64,000 nucleotides of DNA from Saliniplasma sp046497075 (lineage in GTDB: Archaea; Thermoplasmatota; Thermoplasmata; Halarchaeoplasmatales; Halarchaeoplasmataceae). This document shows positions 41,486 to 48,700 of the stretch, piece by piece. The position numbers and the translations under genes were made by a program. Every line of letters starts with the position of its first letter. Position 1 is the stretch's first letter. A model generated the notes under the pieces. It saw only the letters and a list, made by a program, of their open reading frames with translations. It was not told where the DNA came from and did no database searches. The stretch is from the NCBI GenBank assembly GCA_046497075.1, contig JAWOGF010000038.1:4921-68920 (forward strand), given 5' to 3'.

Positions 41486-43901
41486 CTACAGACTTCTCTC
41501 CCCTCTTAGTTTTCATCCAAGTTACAATCATGATCACGGTTAAGATAATGGCTATCAGTATCACAAACGTCGTTATATTGTTTTGCGTAGGTGAATCTTC
41601 GTCAGCGTCGGTCGCTTCGGTCAGGGGATAATCGTCTACAAACCCTTCTCCTCTATATGGGGTGACCCAGATATCTCCATCAGCGACTTTTCCAGCATCC
41701 GGATATTCCTTATCGTAATCGGACCAGTAATTACCCCCGATGGGGTAACCATTATCCCATTGGTTATCGCCGTGATCTCTAGCCTGAACTAGATTTTTTA
41801 TAAAGTTATTATGGTAAATAGTGTTGTCATTACTTCGAAGATCTAGTGATATACCTGGATTATTGTTGTAAAGGGTATTATTATTGATGAGATTTGATCG
41901 AGATGATCGGAGAGATATCCCCGCGTTGATATTAGAATTGGCTGTATTCTTTCCTAGGGCATTATTTTTGGAACTTGAAAGATGTATTCCATGTTCTCCG
42001 TTCCTAGATGCAGTATTTTCCTTAATTATATTGTTATCTGAGTTTTTGAGTGAGATACCGCACCAATCGTTCCCTGAGACGTTGTTAGATGTTATGGTGT
42101 TTTTCGACGAAAAGCCGAGTTGTACACCGACCGATCCTTGACTAAGGTCTTGATCTTTTACTTTTATATTCTCACACCCGACCAAGATTATCTGACCCGC
42201 ATCTGATGGAACACTTTGATTATGATTATCCGTCCAATAGTAGACCGGCCTGCCGTTAACTGTATTGGTTGTACTTATCGAATGTGAATCCCAGTACTCT
42301 AACAGGTCGCCCCAGATAATGATCCCGTTTTCGGTCATCTCATTTTCTTCTAAAGAGTGTTCTTTGGAGTCTGAAAATATTACCCCGCCCCAGTCGTTGT
42401 TAGATAGTGAGTTTTTTTCGACCGCATTTCCAGTTGAGTTGGAGAATGAGACCCCGTAGCCGAAGTTGTTTGTTATGGAGTTTTCTGCAAGATGATTTTT
42501 ATTTGACTTTGAAAGATGTATCCCGTGGTACTCATTCTCCGTGATGATGTTATTTGAGACGGTGTTTTCATTTGACCCTTTAACGTGGATACCGTCTTCT
42601 AGGTTTTGTGAGACGGTGTTATCAATTACTGAGTTTTGGTTTGAGGACTCTAGTCGGATCCCATGACGGCTGTTCGAGTTGATATCATTATCTAAGATAT
42701 CGTTGTTTTGGGAATTGTATAGATAGATACCGTAAAGGCCGTTTGTTAATTCATTCCTTTCGATATCGTTGTTGGATGAAAACCCCATTAGGATCCCTGC
42801 AGAGCTACTACTGACTTCGAGATCTTCGACGACCATGTCTTTACAGTCGGCCAATATCACTTGTCCGGCATCAGATGGGACCGTACCTCCTCTTTCGCTG
42901 TGGTAATAGTAAATGGGTTTTCCCTCAACAGAGTTATCCGTAGAGATCGTGTGGGTGTCCCAATGAGCTAATTTTTCACCTGTTATGAACACTCCATTCC
43001 CTTCAAAGATATTATCTTCGATCAGCTGATTTTTAGAGTCTGATATGTAAACGCCATATTCATTATGTAAGAGTTCGTTGCTTGTAACATTATTTTCTTC
43101 TATCGAGCCCGCAAAACTGATACCATAATCGTTTTTTTCTGCAGTATTTTCTTCAACCAAATTAGAGTTCGATTCATAAAGCTGTATACCTACAGTGTTG
43201 TTAAACCCGGTATTATATTTGATGATATTATCATAAGAATTTATTAGGCTTATACCGAAATCGTTTTTCTCTGCATAGTTATCAACAACGTTGTTATCGC
43301 TACTGGAATCGTAAAGGTAGATGCCCCGGTAATTGTCCAAAAGTTGATTTTCTTCGATGTCGTTGTTGAAGGAGTTTTCGATACGGATCGAGTAGACACT
43401 GTTGTTCTGTAAGATATTGTTGGAAATCTCGGTGTTCTTCGAGTCTTTGAGCCAGATCCCCTTTTTTTCATGACGTTCCAGTATATTATCAGTAATCATT
43501 CCATTCTCGACGTTGTTCAGGTATAGACCGGTGTTTGAAAAGTATGGCTTTTCCATTCCTGACGCGTTATATATATAACAATCTCTTACGACAAAGTGGT
43601 CTGACACATTGCCTATGTATATGCCATAGCCGTATCCCCCTGCATCTATATCATATCCTTCGATCATCCAGGGGTCGTCAATATATCCACTCCCTGCCCA
43701 ATCCTGTTCTACAAAATCCTGGTCGTTATCTATCCGTATAGGCCCATGTTCGATGTAATCATCAGATGTAAGTTGTTCTACATGGGTAGAAAGATGAACT
43801 TTTTCTTCGACCCCGTCATCATGATCGATAGCCATACCCGAAATAAGTAAGATAAGACATACGGTAGCCCATACTATTATCTTATTTTTAATCTTCACCA
43901 T
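41472..43901 (-). CDS. NosD-like right-handed beta-helix surface protein
   Basis: About 809 residues. Signal peptide (IIVWATVCLILLISGMA), then long runs of NosD/CASH-type parallel beta-helix repeats (N.IEENQLLDNYRGIYLYDSS, N.ISSNxxxx pattern), in two large blocks each closed by a copy of the PVYY..-SVPSDAGQIIL segment (about residues 305-325 and 520-540), indicating an internal duplication. The C-terminus has QWDNG..GNYWSDY, typical of NosD family ends, a final membrane helix and basic tail. I chose the ATG at 43901 behind GGTGTGC; an upstream frame lacks a signal. Probably a carbohydrate- or metal-linked surface protein. Confidence 0.85.
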   Translation of the reverse strand: MVKIKNKIIVWATVCLILLISGMAIDHDDGVEEKVHLSTHVEQLTSDDYIEHGPIRIDNDQDFVEQDWAGSGYIDDPWMIEGYDIDAGGYGYGIYIGNVSDHFVVRDCYIYNASGMEKPYFSNTGLYLNNVENGMITDNILERHEKKGIWLKDSKNTEISNNILQNNSVYSIRIENSFNNDIEENQLLDNYRGIYLYDSSSDNNVVDNYAEKNDFGISLINSYDNIIKYNTGFNNTVGIQLYESNSNLVEENTAEKNDYGISFAGSIEENNVTSNELLHNEYGVYISDSKNQLIEDNIFEGNGVFITGEKLAHWDTHTISTDNSVEGKPIYYYHSERGGTVPSDAGQVILADCKDMVVEDLEVSSSSAGILMGFSSNNDIERNELTNGLYGIYLYNSQNNDILDNDINSNSRHGIRLESSNQNSVIDNTVSQNLEDGIHVKGSNENTVSNNIITENEYHGIHLSKSNKNHLAENSITNNFGYGVSFSNSTGNAVEKNSLSNNDWGGVIFSDSKEHSLEENEMTENGIIIWGDLLEYWDSHSISTTNTVNGRPVYYWTDNHNQSVPSDAGQIILVGCENIKVKDQDLSQGSVGVQLGFSSKNTITSNNVSGNDWCGISLKNSDNNIIKENTASRNGEHGIHLSSSKNNALGKNTANSNINAGISLRSSRSNLINNNTLYNNNPGISLDLRSNDNTIYHNNFIKNLVQARDHGDNQWDNGYPIGGNYWSDYDKEYPDAGKVADGDIWVTPYRGEGFVDDYPLTEATDADEDSPTQNNITTFVILIAIILTVIMIVTWMKTKRGEKSVDEEK

Positions 43902-44065
43902 ATATTGCACACCATACCCCGATAAAAAATTTCGGTATATATAGTTTATGTATCTATACAACCATATATATTTAAAGAAAAGACTCTAGACACCTAAGAA
44001 ATCCTAAGAAATTTTTCTAGAAAAATATATATACTATCCTTAATTTACACCGCTCGGGATTGAAC
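43902..44065. promoter_or_regulatory. Divergent promoter region, thiol module / archaeocin-like locus
   Basis: 164 AT-rich bases separate the minus-strand NosD-thioredoxin-CcdA genes from the plus-strand locus. AAAAATATATATACTAT (about 44020-44036) is a TATA element about 35 bases before the plus-strand ATG. TATATATTT near 43964-43972 may serve the minus strand. Tandem CCTAAGAAAT units occur near 43999. Confidence 0.4.
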
Positions 44066-44551
44066 ATGGAAAAAGGGACAATAAAGGTGACAACCTGCAT
44101 AGTGATTTCCTTGATCATGATAGCTGGATTTTCTATCATGTTTGAAAGCACTGCAGAGGGTCCGGAAGGATATGAGGCTGAAGGAGAGGACGACATCTAC
44201 ACTACATTCGTCGAGAAAGATGCTGTAGAGGAGGAAGAGCCCACTTCGTACAACCTTACGGAAGGAGAGTTAGAAGAGATCGAGGAACTGATGGTAGAAG
44301 CATTGGGATTAGAAGACGGTCCGAAGCTCGAGTCGGAGATCGACCTCATGGAATGGTTCGCCGAGATGGACGAGGATGACTGGAGCGATCTGACCGAGTA
44401 CACGAGCGAGACAGATGATGACACGGGATGCGGATCAGCTGGGTACGATGGCAGAGACGGACCGAGAGAGCGAGGGGAAGAAGAGCTGATGAGTCCCCCG
44501 CCGATGCAACCCAACGGCGGCGGTACATACGAGCCTGGCACCACACTCTGA
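44066..44551 (+). CDS. Secreted acidic precursor with PPMQPNGGG motif (leader of the archaeocin-like locus)
   Basis: 161 residues. Signal-type N-terminus (TTCIVISLIMIAGFSIMF, about residues 8-26), then a very acidic propeptide-like region (TEGELEEIEELM, DEDDWSDLTEY) and a C-terminus EELMSPPPMQPNGGG followed by only TYEPGTTL and a stop. The PPMQPNGGG motif is encoded by a hairpin repeat (R1) that recurs at 44597 and 45294. In the third frame (45204) the same motif links a DELDEIEELM stretch to a Cys-rich domain, so this gene looks like a leader whose C-terminal cassette has been replaced or truncated. Confidence 0.65.
   Translation: MEKGTIKVTTCIVISLIMIAGFSIMFESTAEGPEGYEAEGEDDIYTTFVEKDAVEEEEPTSYNLTEGELEEIEELMVEALGLEDGPKLESEIDLMEWFAEMDEDDWSDLTEYTSETDDDTGCGSAGYDGRDGPRERGEEELMSPPPMQPNGGGTYEPGTTL
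44483..44523 (+). repeat. Hairpin repeat R1 (PPMQPNGGG)
   Basis: First of three GC-rich copies in AT-rich surroundings. The core CCGATGCAACCCAACGG is identical in all three. In R1 the arms CCCCGCCG/CGGCGGCGG can pair around an 11-base loop. Reading frame relative to the repeat is the same as in R2 and R3. Confidence 0.85.
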
Positions 44552-44596
44552 TGCCTGGCTGCGTAATACTCGTCAAGTTCTGCAGAAGATGTCTCA

Positions 44597-44637
44597 ATGG
44601 TGAGTTCGCCGCCGATGCAACCCAACGGCGGCGGTGG
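44597..44637 (+). repeat. Hairpin repeat R2 (PPMQPNGGGG)
   Basis: Arms CGCCGCCG (44607-44614) and CGGCGGCG (44626-44633) are perfectly complementary around the loop ATGCAACCCAA. It forms the 5' end of the halocin-like frame. Confidence 0.85.
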
Positions 44638-44971
44638 CTGGAGTGACACTTGTCCATACGGAGTATATTTAACTTACGATGAATGTTTACAAAATAATGG
44701 ATGGGATGAGGAATATTGTTCTTGTGTCTGTGATTACAGCGGCAGTTGTGGCGGCCTATGTGAATTAACTGATGAATATTGGGATTGTGTAGATGAACAA
44801 ACAAGCCATCCTGTTTATTATGCGAGTATAATTATAGGTTGTGGAGTTGGTTGTATAGTGACAGATCCTGGATGGCCGTTATGTGTTAAAGGATGCATAA
44901 TAGGTGCTTCTGTTGCACCGGTAGCCGTGTACACAGGCTGTTTATTTGTTGAAGGTGCTTATGAATGTTAA
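44597..44971 (+). CDS. Cys-rich halocin C8-like domain (candidate archaeocin)
   Basis: 124 residues from the first available ATG. After MVSSPPMQPNGGGG comes a domain with 14 cysteines. Its hydrophobic end (SIIIGCGVGCIVTDPG, CVKGCIIGASVAPV, TGCLFVEGAYEC) resembles the C-terminal peptide of halocin C8 in Cys spacing style and Gly/Val/Ile-rich character. It has no signal peptide or ribosome site of its own; a TAA lies 14 codons upstream. Recombination between R1 and R2 would join it in frame to the secreted leader at 44066. A small membrane-protein gene overlaps its stop by seven bases. Function as an antimicrobial is inference. Confidence 0.6.
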   Translation: MVSSPPMQPNGGGGWSDTCPYGVYLTYDECLQNNGWDEEYCSCVCDYSGSCGGLCELTDEYWDCVDEQTSHPVYYASIIIGCGVGCIVTDPGWPLCVKGCIIGASVAPVAVYTGCLFVEGAYEC

Positions 44972-45177
44972 AACTTGAACGACATATACAAAAACTAATA
45001 GTGTCTTTTATAATATCCATACACCATATTAGCTTGTATATTCTAGTTAGAATTGATGTATTATCTATGCCTAGAAACTGGAGATATACCTTTCTACCTT
45101 TATATGTTGGTTTTACTGTAATCGCCATTATTACGTTCTATCAGGGAATCTCAGGATTCAATCAAAAAGACATATAA
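44965..45177 (+). CDS. Small two-helix membrane protein (candidate immunity protein 1)
   Basis: 70 residues with two hydrophobic helices (about 10-28 and 43-62) separated by a basic loop. It starts within the end of the halocin-like gene (ATGTTAA overlap), so it is translationally coupled to it. Small coupled membrane proteins after Cys-rich peptide genes are the usual form of bacteriocin immunity proteins. No family recognised; role inferred from context. Confidence 0.5.
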   Translation: MLKLERHIQKLIVSFIISIHHISLYILVRIDVLSMPRNWRYTFLPLYVGFTVIAIITFYQGISGFNQKDI

Positions 45178-45203
45178 TGATCGGATAACGAGGTGAGAAC
45201 GAA

Positions 45204-45551
45204 GTGTCCAGTGTATTTAGTATGAGCAGATACACATACGTGCAGAAAACTCCGACGGATGACAAATGCATGCAAGATGAGTTAGATGAGATCGAAGAGC
45301 TGATGAGTTCGCCACCGATGCAACCCAACGGCGGCGGTGGTGGTAGTGTAGGCGACACTTGCCCTGATGAATGGAGTTACGATAGCTGGGATGAGTGTAG
45401 GTGGTACCATGATGTTGATACATGTGCAGACCTTTGTTTTGGTGAGTATGAAGAAGCTGGTATGAGTTGTGAGGCCAAAGTAGGCCTTCTTTGTGCAGAT
45501 GTACGTATGCGCAAAACGAAGTATGTGGATAATATAGGATGTGTGGTGTGA
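45204..45551 (+). CDS. Cys-rich domain protein with PPMQPNGGGG motif (second archaeocin-like cassette)
   Basis: 115 residues, GTG start behind GAGGTGAGAACGAA. The N-terminal 35 residues are acidic (DELDEIEELM, matching the 44066 precursor), then SSPPMQPNGGGG (R3), then a domain with seven cysteines (DTCPDEW, WDECRWY, DTCADLC, MSC, LLCADV, IGCVV). DTCP after the motif is shared with the 44597 frame (SDTCPYG), but the rest differs. It lacks a signal peptide, so either export is leaderless or a longer leader was lost. A small membrane-protein gene follows one base after its stop. Confidence 0.55.
   Translation: MSSVFSMSRYTYVQKTPTDDKCMQDELDEIEELMSSPPMQPNGGGGGSVGDTCPDEWSYDSWDECRWYHDVDTCADLCFGEYEEAGMSCEAKVGLLCADVRMRKTKYVDNIGCVV
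45294..45340 (+). repeat. Hairpin repeat R3 (PPMQPNGGGG)
   Basis: GAAGAGCTGATGAGT shared with R1 precedes CGCCACCG-ATGCAACCCAA-CGGCGGCG; one arm position differs from R2, giving one mismatch in the stem. In-frame inside the 45204 gene. Confidence 0.85.
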
Positions 45552-45552
45552 T

Positions 45553-45747
45553 ATGAAGATATCAAAAAGAACAAAGTTTCTTGCGATATTTATATTTGGT
45601 TGGAATATAGGTATTTTTATTGCCTCATCGATATCCCACCGAGATTTACATTTTCCACTATCAATGATGATTGGTGGAACCATTGGCGCTGTGATAATGT
45701 ATATATTAGGTGTAGATAAAATGATAAAAAAACATAAAAATGATTGA
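45553..45747 (+). CDS. Small two-helix membrane protein (candidate immunity protein 2)
   Basis: 64 residues from ATG (a GTG four codons earlier overlaps the previous gene). Two membrane helices (FLAIFIFGWNIGIFIASS and MMIGGTIGAVIMYILGV) with a lysine-rich tail. Same position and topology as the protein after the first Cys-rich frame but no obvious sequence similarity, as expected for cognate immunity proteins of different toxins. Confidence 0.5.
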   Translation: MKISKRTKFLAIFIFGWNIGIFIASSISHRDLHFPLSMMIGGTIGAVIMYILGVDKMIKKHKND

Positions 45748-45786
45748 TATACAGATTTTAAAAACAATGATATAAAAATAATATAA

Positions 45787-46346
45787 ATGAAGCATCTGAT
45801 AGAAAGTGAAGTCGTTAATACCGTGCAGAACGAATATGATGATGAGAACATGCTGTAAGGTCTGATGATAAAACTTACAGCTACGACAAAATAAGAAGAA
45901 CATGCTCACCGATCATCCTATAAGCATCGAAGTGAACGGTACAAAATATTAGTACTTATACAATTGCCAAGGCAGCGTTACTGAACTGATCAACTCAGAT
46001 GAAGAAGTAGTCAATCAATACAGATACACCCCATTCGGCAGTCCCAGATTGAAAGTAGAAAGCGTGTACAACCCATATCAGTACACCGGAAGAAGATTGG
46101 ACGAGGAATCCTGTCAGTACTACCACCGAGCTAGGATGTACTCGCCTACGGAGAACGAGTTCATCAGCAGCGATTTTTCGGGATTCTTATGGACTCCCAG
46201 TAGATCCCATGGGATTAGAAGAGGGACCGAACATGTACACTTACGCAGGGAACGATCTGGCGAATCACAGGGATCCAAGCGGGTGTATGTATGTTTCCTT
46301 GAACTTGAGCTGTTCTGTCAAATCTCCGATATCACTAAATTCTTGA
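45787..46346 (+). pseudogene. RHS-repeat core remnant
   Basis: The frame around 46030-46190 reads QYRYTPFGSPRLK, NPYQYTGRRLDEESCQYYHRARMYSP, the RHS-associated core. After a frameshift near 46195 it continues VDPMGLEEGPNMYTYAGNDLANHRDPSG, the rest of the core hallmark, then a short Cys-containing tail ending at a TGA (46344-46346). Upstream, YD-repeat pieces (NEYDDEN, TYSYD) are interrupted by stops at about 45858 and 45948. Only the last about 180 codons of a large polymorphic-toxin-type protein remain. Confidence 0.8.
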
Positions 46347-46411
46347 AAGTTGACAGACTCCATAAAACGAAAACATAAACTATAATTGTTATTTGTATTA
46401 TGGAGGTGAGC

Positions 46412-47119
46412 ATGTCTGAAACAGACGTATCACCATCTTTGATGATATTGGAAGTGATCGGCGTTACCATCATGGCCTTGCTCCTATCTTTGGCGATGGG
46501 TGTCGTTTTTATCGTGTCATTGGTTGTGTTGGGATATGGAGTCGATTCAACTTTCGCACTCGGCGGCGCTACAGTTTTTGGTCAAGTGGGATTCCTGATA
46601 GTAGCATATATCTACATACGTCGTCGGAAAGTGACTGTCCCATTTGAGGCACCATCTCGATCAGATCTGTTTCACATCGGAGGAGGGATAGTTATCGCGC
46701 TGGCTACTGCAATTGGATTTTCCCAGTTGCTGTTATACTTCGATCTTATGCCGGAATCCGTTCTCGAAGAGATCGCTGAGACCAGTCCGATATTTTTGAT
46801 AGTTCTAGCGATACTGTCTGTAGTACTAATTGCCCCGGCTGAGGAGCTTTTATTCAGAGGGGCCATCCAAGGCAAACTCCGTGAACATTTTACTCCAATC
46901 CCTGCGATCACAACTGCAAGCCTTTTATTTGGTTCCCTCCATTTTCTCAACTACGGTGGAGATATCCTTCCAATAATACTGTCGACATTACTTATCGTCG
47001 TCATCGGTGGGATAATGGGTTGGTTGTATGAACGTACGAACAACATCGTGGTTCCGATCCTGGTTCACGGGATATACAATTTCGTATTACTGGTGCCCAA
47101 CTATTTTGAGATGGTATAG
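46412..47119 (+). CDS. CPBP-family intramembrane protease
   Basis: 235 residues, about seven membrane helices. The three motifs of the CPBP/Rce1-like family are present: PAEELLFRG (Glu144, Glu145, Arg149), FGSLHFLN and HGIYN. These proteases process prenylated or other membrane peptides and in bacteria often confer bacteriocin self-immunity. ATG at 46412 is chosen because GGAGGTGA precedes it directly; an ATG four codons earlier lies before that site. Placement after two Cys-rich cassettes fits an immunity or maturation role, as inference. Confidence 0.88.
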   Translation: MSETDVSPSLMILEVIGVTIMALLLSLAMGVVFIVSLVVLGYGVDSTFALGGATVFGQVGFLIVAYIYIRRRKVTVPFEAPSRSDLFHIGGGIVIALATAIGFSQLLLYFDLMPESVLEEIAETSPIFLIVLAILSVVLIAPAEELLFRGAIQGKLREHFTPIPAITTASLLFGSLHFLNYGGDILPIILSTLLIVVIGGIMGWLYERTNNIVVPILVHGIYNFVLLVPNYFEMV

Positions 47120-47219
47120 GTGTAAATACAGAAAGGAATTTACAGATAAGTATTCAGGTGGTTCACAAAATCAATAAATATACGATAATCATCTTTCGTT
47201 CTAGAGGTTAGAGAGGAAT

Positions 47220-48695
47220 ATGGATGGAAAAACCCTTGCAGATTTTGCTGTAGAGTATGGTCAATCTTTAGAGGCTGATTATGTAGAAGCTAGGTTCGTA
47301 ACCTCCATGAACGAGAACTATTTTGCTAGGAATGGTAAGTTTTTAAGTATTCAGGAAAAACCCATCAGAGGGTTAGGTATAAGGGTTCTTGTGGACGGAT
47401 GTGTCGGTTTCGGATCTGTGGATGTTTTGACCAAAGATGAGGTCAAAGATAGGATCGAATCGATCTCTAAGATGGCAGGACTTAGTAAAAGAGAAATACC
47501 TATCGAATTTTCAAAAGAGAAAACAGTTCAAGACAATTGGATCGCCCCGGTTGAAGTTCCTTTCGAGGATATATCTAGGGAAGAGAAACAAGATTATGTA
47601 AAACGTTTAGATAAAAGGGTCAAAGAAGCAGGTTCTAAAAAATTTTCGTTCAGGAACAGGATAAAGAACAGGATATTCTTCCTCCACACAAACTCCATGG
47701 ATAAGTACATAGTCAACTCGGAGGGTTCTAAAATAAAATCCGACGAATCGTTCATATCACTATTTACTATACTTAACGCGAAGGTCAAAGATTCTAGTGA
47801 GCAGAGGATGTTAGGTTTAGGTGGAAGTGCGGGATGGGAATGGCTCAAAGAGGAAAACGTGCATGACTTAGTAGGCAGGGAAAGTGAAAAACTTGTCAAA
47901 ACCGTAGAAAATGCCCAGAATATCCCTTTCAACGAAGATATTGACGTGGTAGTGGGACCCGAAGTCTCCGGGATAATGGCACATGAGAATGTAGGACATC
48001 CCAGTGAGGGCGATAGGATAATCGGTCGAGAAGAGGCACAGGCGGGAGGATCATTTTACGATGAATTTTTTGGTATCGATAACAAAGATCCAGTAGATCT
48101 AAACCAGTCTGAGATCAAATTGGGAAGCGAAGATGTGTCAGTCATAGACGATCCTACTATCGATCAAAGTCCGGGTTTCTATATCTACGACGACGAATGC
48201 GTCGAAGCCCGAAGTAGATACCTGATCAAGAACGGGCGGTTGAACGAACTCCTTCTTAACCGTGAGTTCGCTTCTAGATTCGGTACCCGTTCCAACGGTG
48301 CTGCTCGTTCCTCCTCATATAGTAGAGAACCCATTCCAAGGATGTCGAACACTTTCTTTGAACCCGGAGACCACACTAAAGAAGAGCTAGTAGAAGATAT
48401 CGAAAAGGGTCTGCTTATCGAGAGTTTCACCGAGTGGAACATAGATGATAGACGGTACCACAGTAAATACGTAGGATTGGAAGCATATCTAATACGGAAC
48501 GGAGAGGTCACTGACCAGATGGTCAAGCGCCCCGCACTAGAACTTACAACTCCAGCACTCCTAAAAAGCATAGAGGGTGTTTCAAAAGACTACGAATCCA
48601 GGATGAACTTCTGCGGTAAGAGCGATCCCATGCAGCCGGTGAGCGTTTCCACTGGGGGACCTTATCTGAGGATCAGAAACGTGAGGGTGGGGTGA
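47220..48695 (+). CDS. tldD: TldD-family metalloprotease
   Basis: 491 residues. The zinc motif HENVGH (HExxxH, His255) sits in GIMAHENVGHPSEGDR, diagnostic for TldD. The C-terminal catalytic region (FCGKSDPMQPVSVSTGGPYLRI) carries the third-ligand cysteine. TldD/TldE heterodimers degrade unfolded peptides and in bacteria mature microcin B17 and the CcdA antitoxin. Overlaps the region just before tldE by reading continuity. Located 100 bases after the CPBP protease and the Cys-rich peptide locus, so a peptide-maturation link is conceivable. Confidence 0.92.
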   Translation: MDGKTLADFAVEYGQSLEADYVEARFVTSMNENYFARNGKFLSIQEKPIRGLGIRVLVDGCVGFGSVDVLTKDEVKDRIESISKMAGLSKREIPIEFSKEKTVQDNWIAPVEVPFEDISREEKQDYVKRLDKRVKEAGSKKFSFRNRIKNRIFFLHTNSMDKYIVNSEGSKIKSDESFISLFTILNAKVKDSSEQRMLGLGGSAGWEWLKEENVHDLVGRESEKLVKTVENAQNIPFNEDIDVVVGPEVSGIMAHENVGHPSEGDRIIGREEAQAGGSFYDEFFGIDNKDPVDLNQSEIKLGSEDVSVIDDPTIDQSPGFYIYDDECVEARSRYLIKNGRLNELLLNREFASRFGTRSNGAARSSSYSREPIPRMSNTFFEPGDHTKEELVEDIEKGLLIESFTEWNIDDRRYHSKYVGLEAYLIRNGEVTDQMVKRPALELTTPALLKSIEGVSKDYESRMNFCGKSDPMQPVSVSTGGPYLRIRNVRVG

Positions 48696-48700
48696 TAGTT

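Noticed and set aside
44428..44646. 72-residue plus-strand frame across repeats R1 and R2
   Set aside because: It reads the repeats out of the frame used by all three PPMQPNGGG genes and gives an Arg-rich artefact.
44346..44804. Long minus-strand frames opposite the Cys-rich locus
   Set aside because: His/Arg- or Pro/Ser-rich shadow translations of the GC-rich repeats, with no start signals or family likeness.
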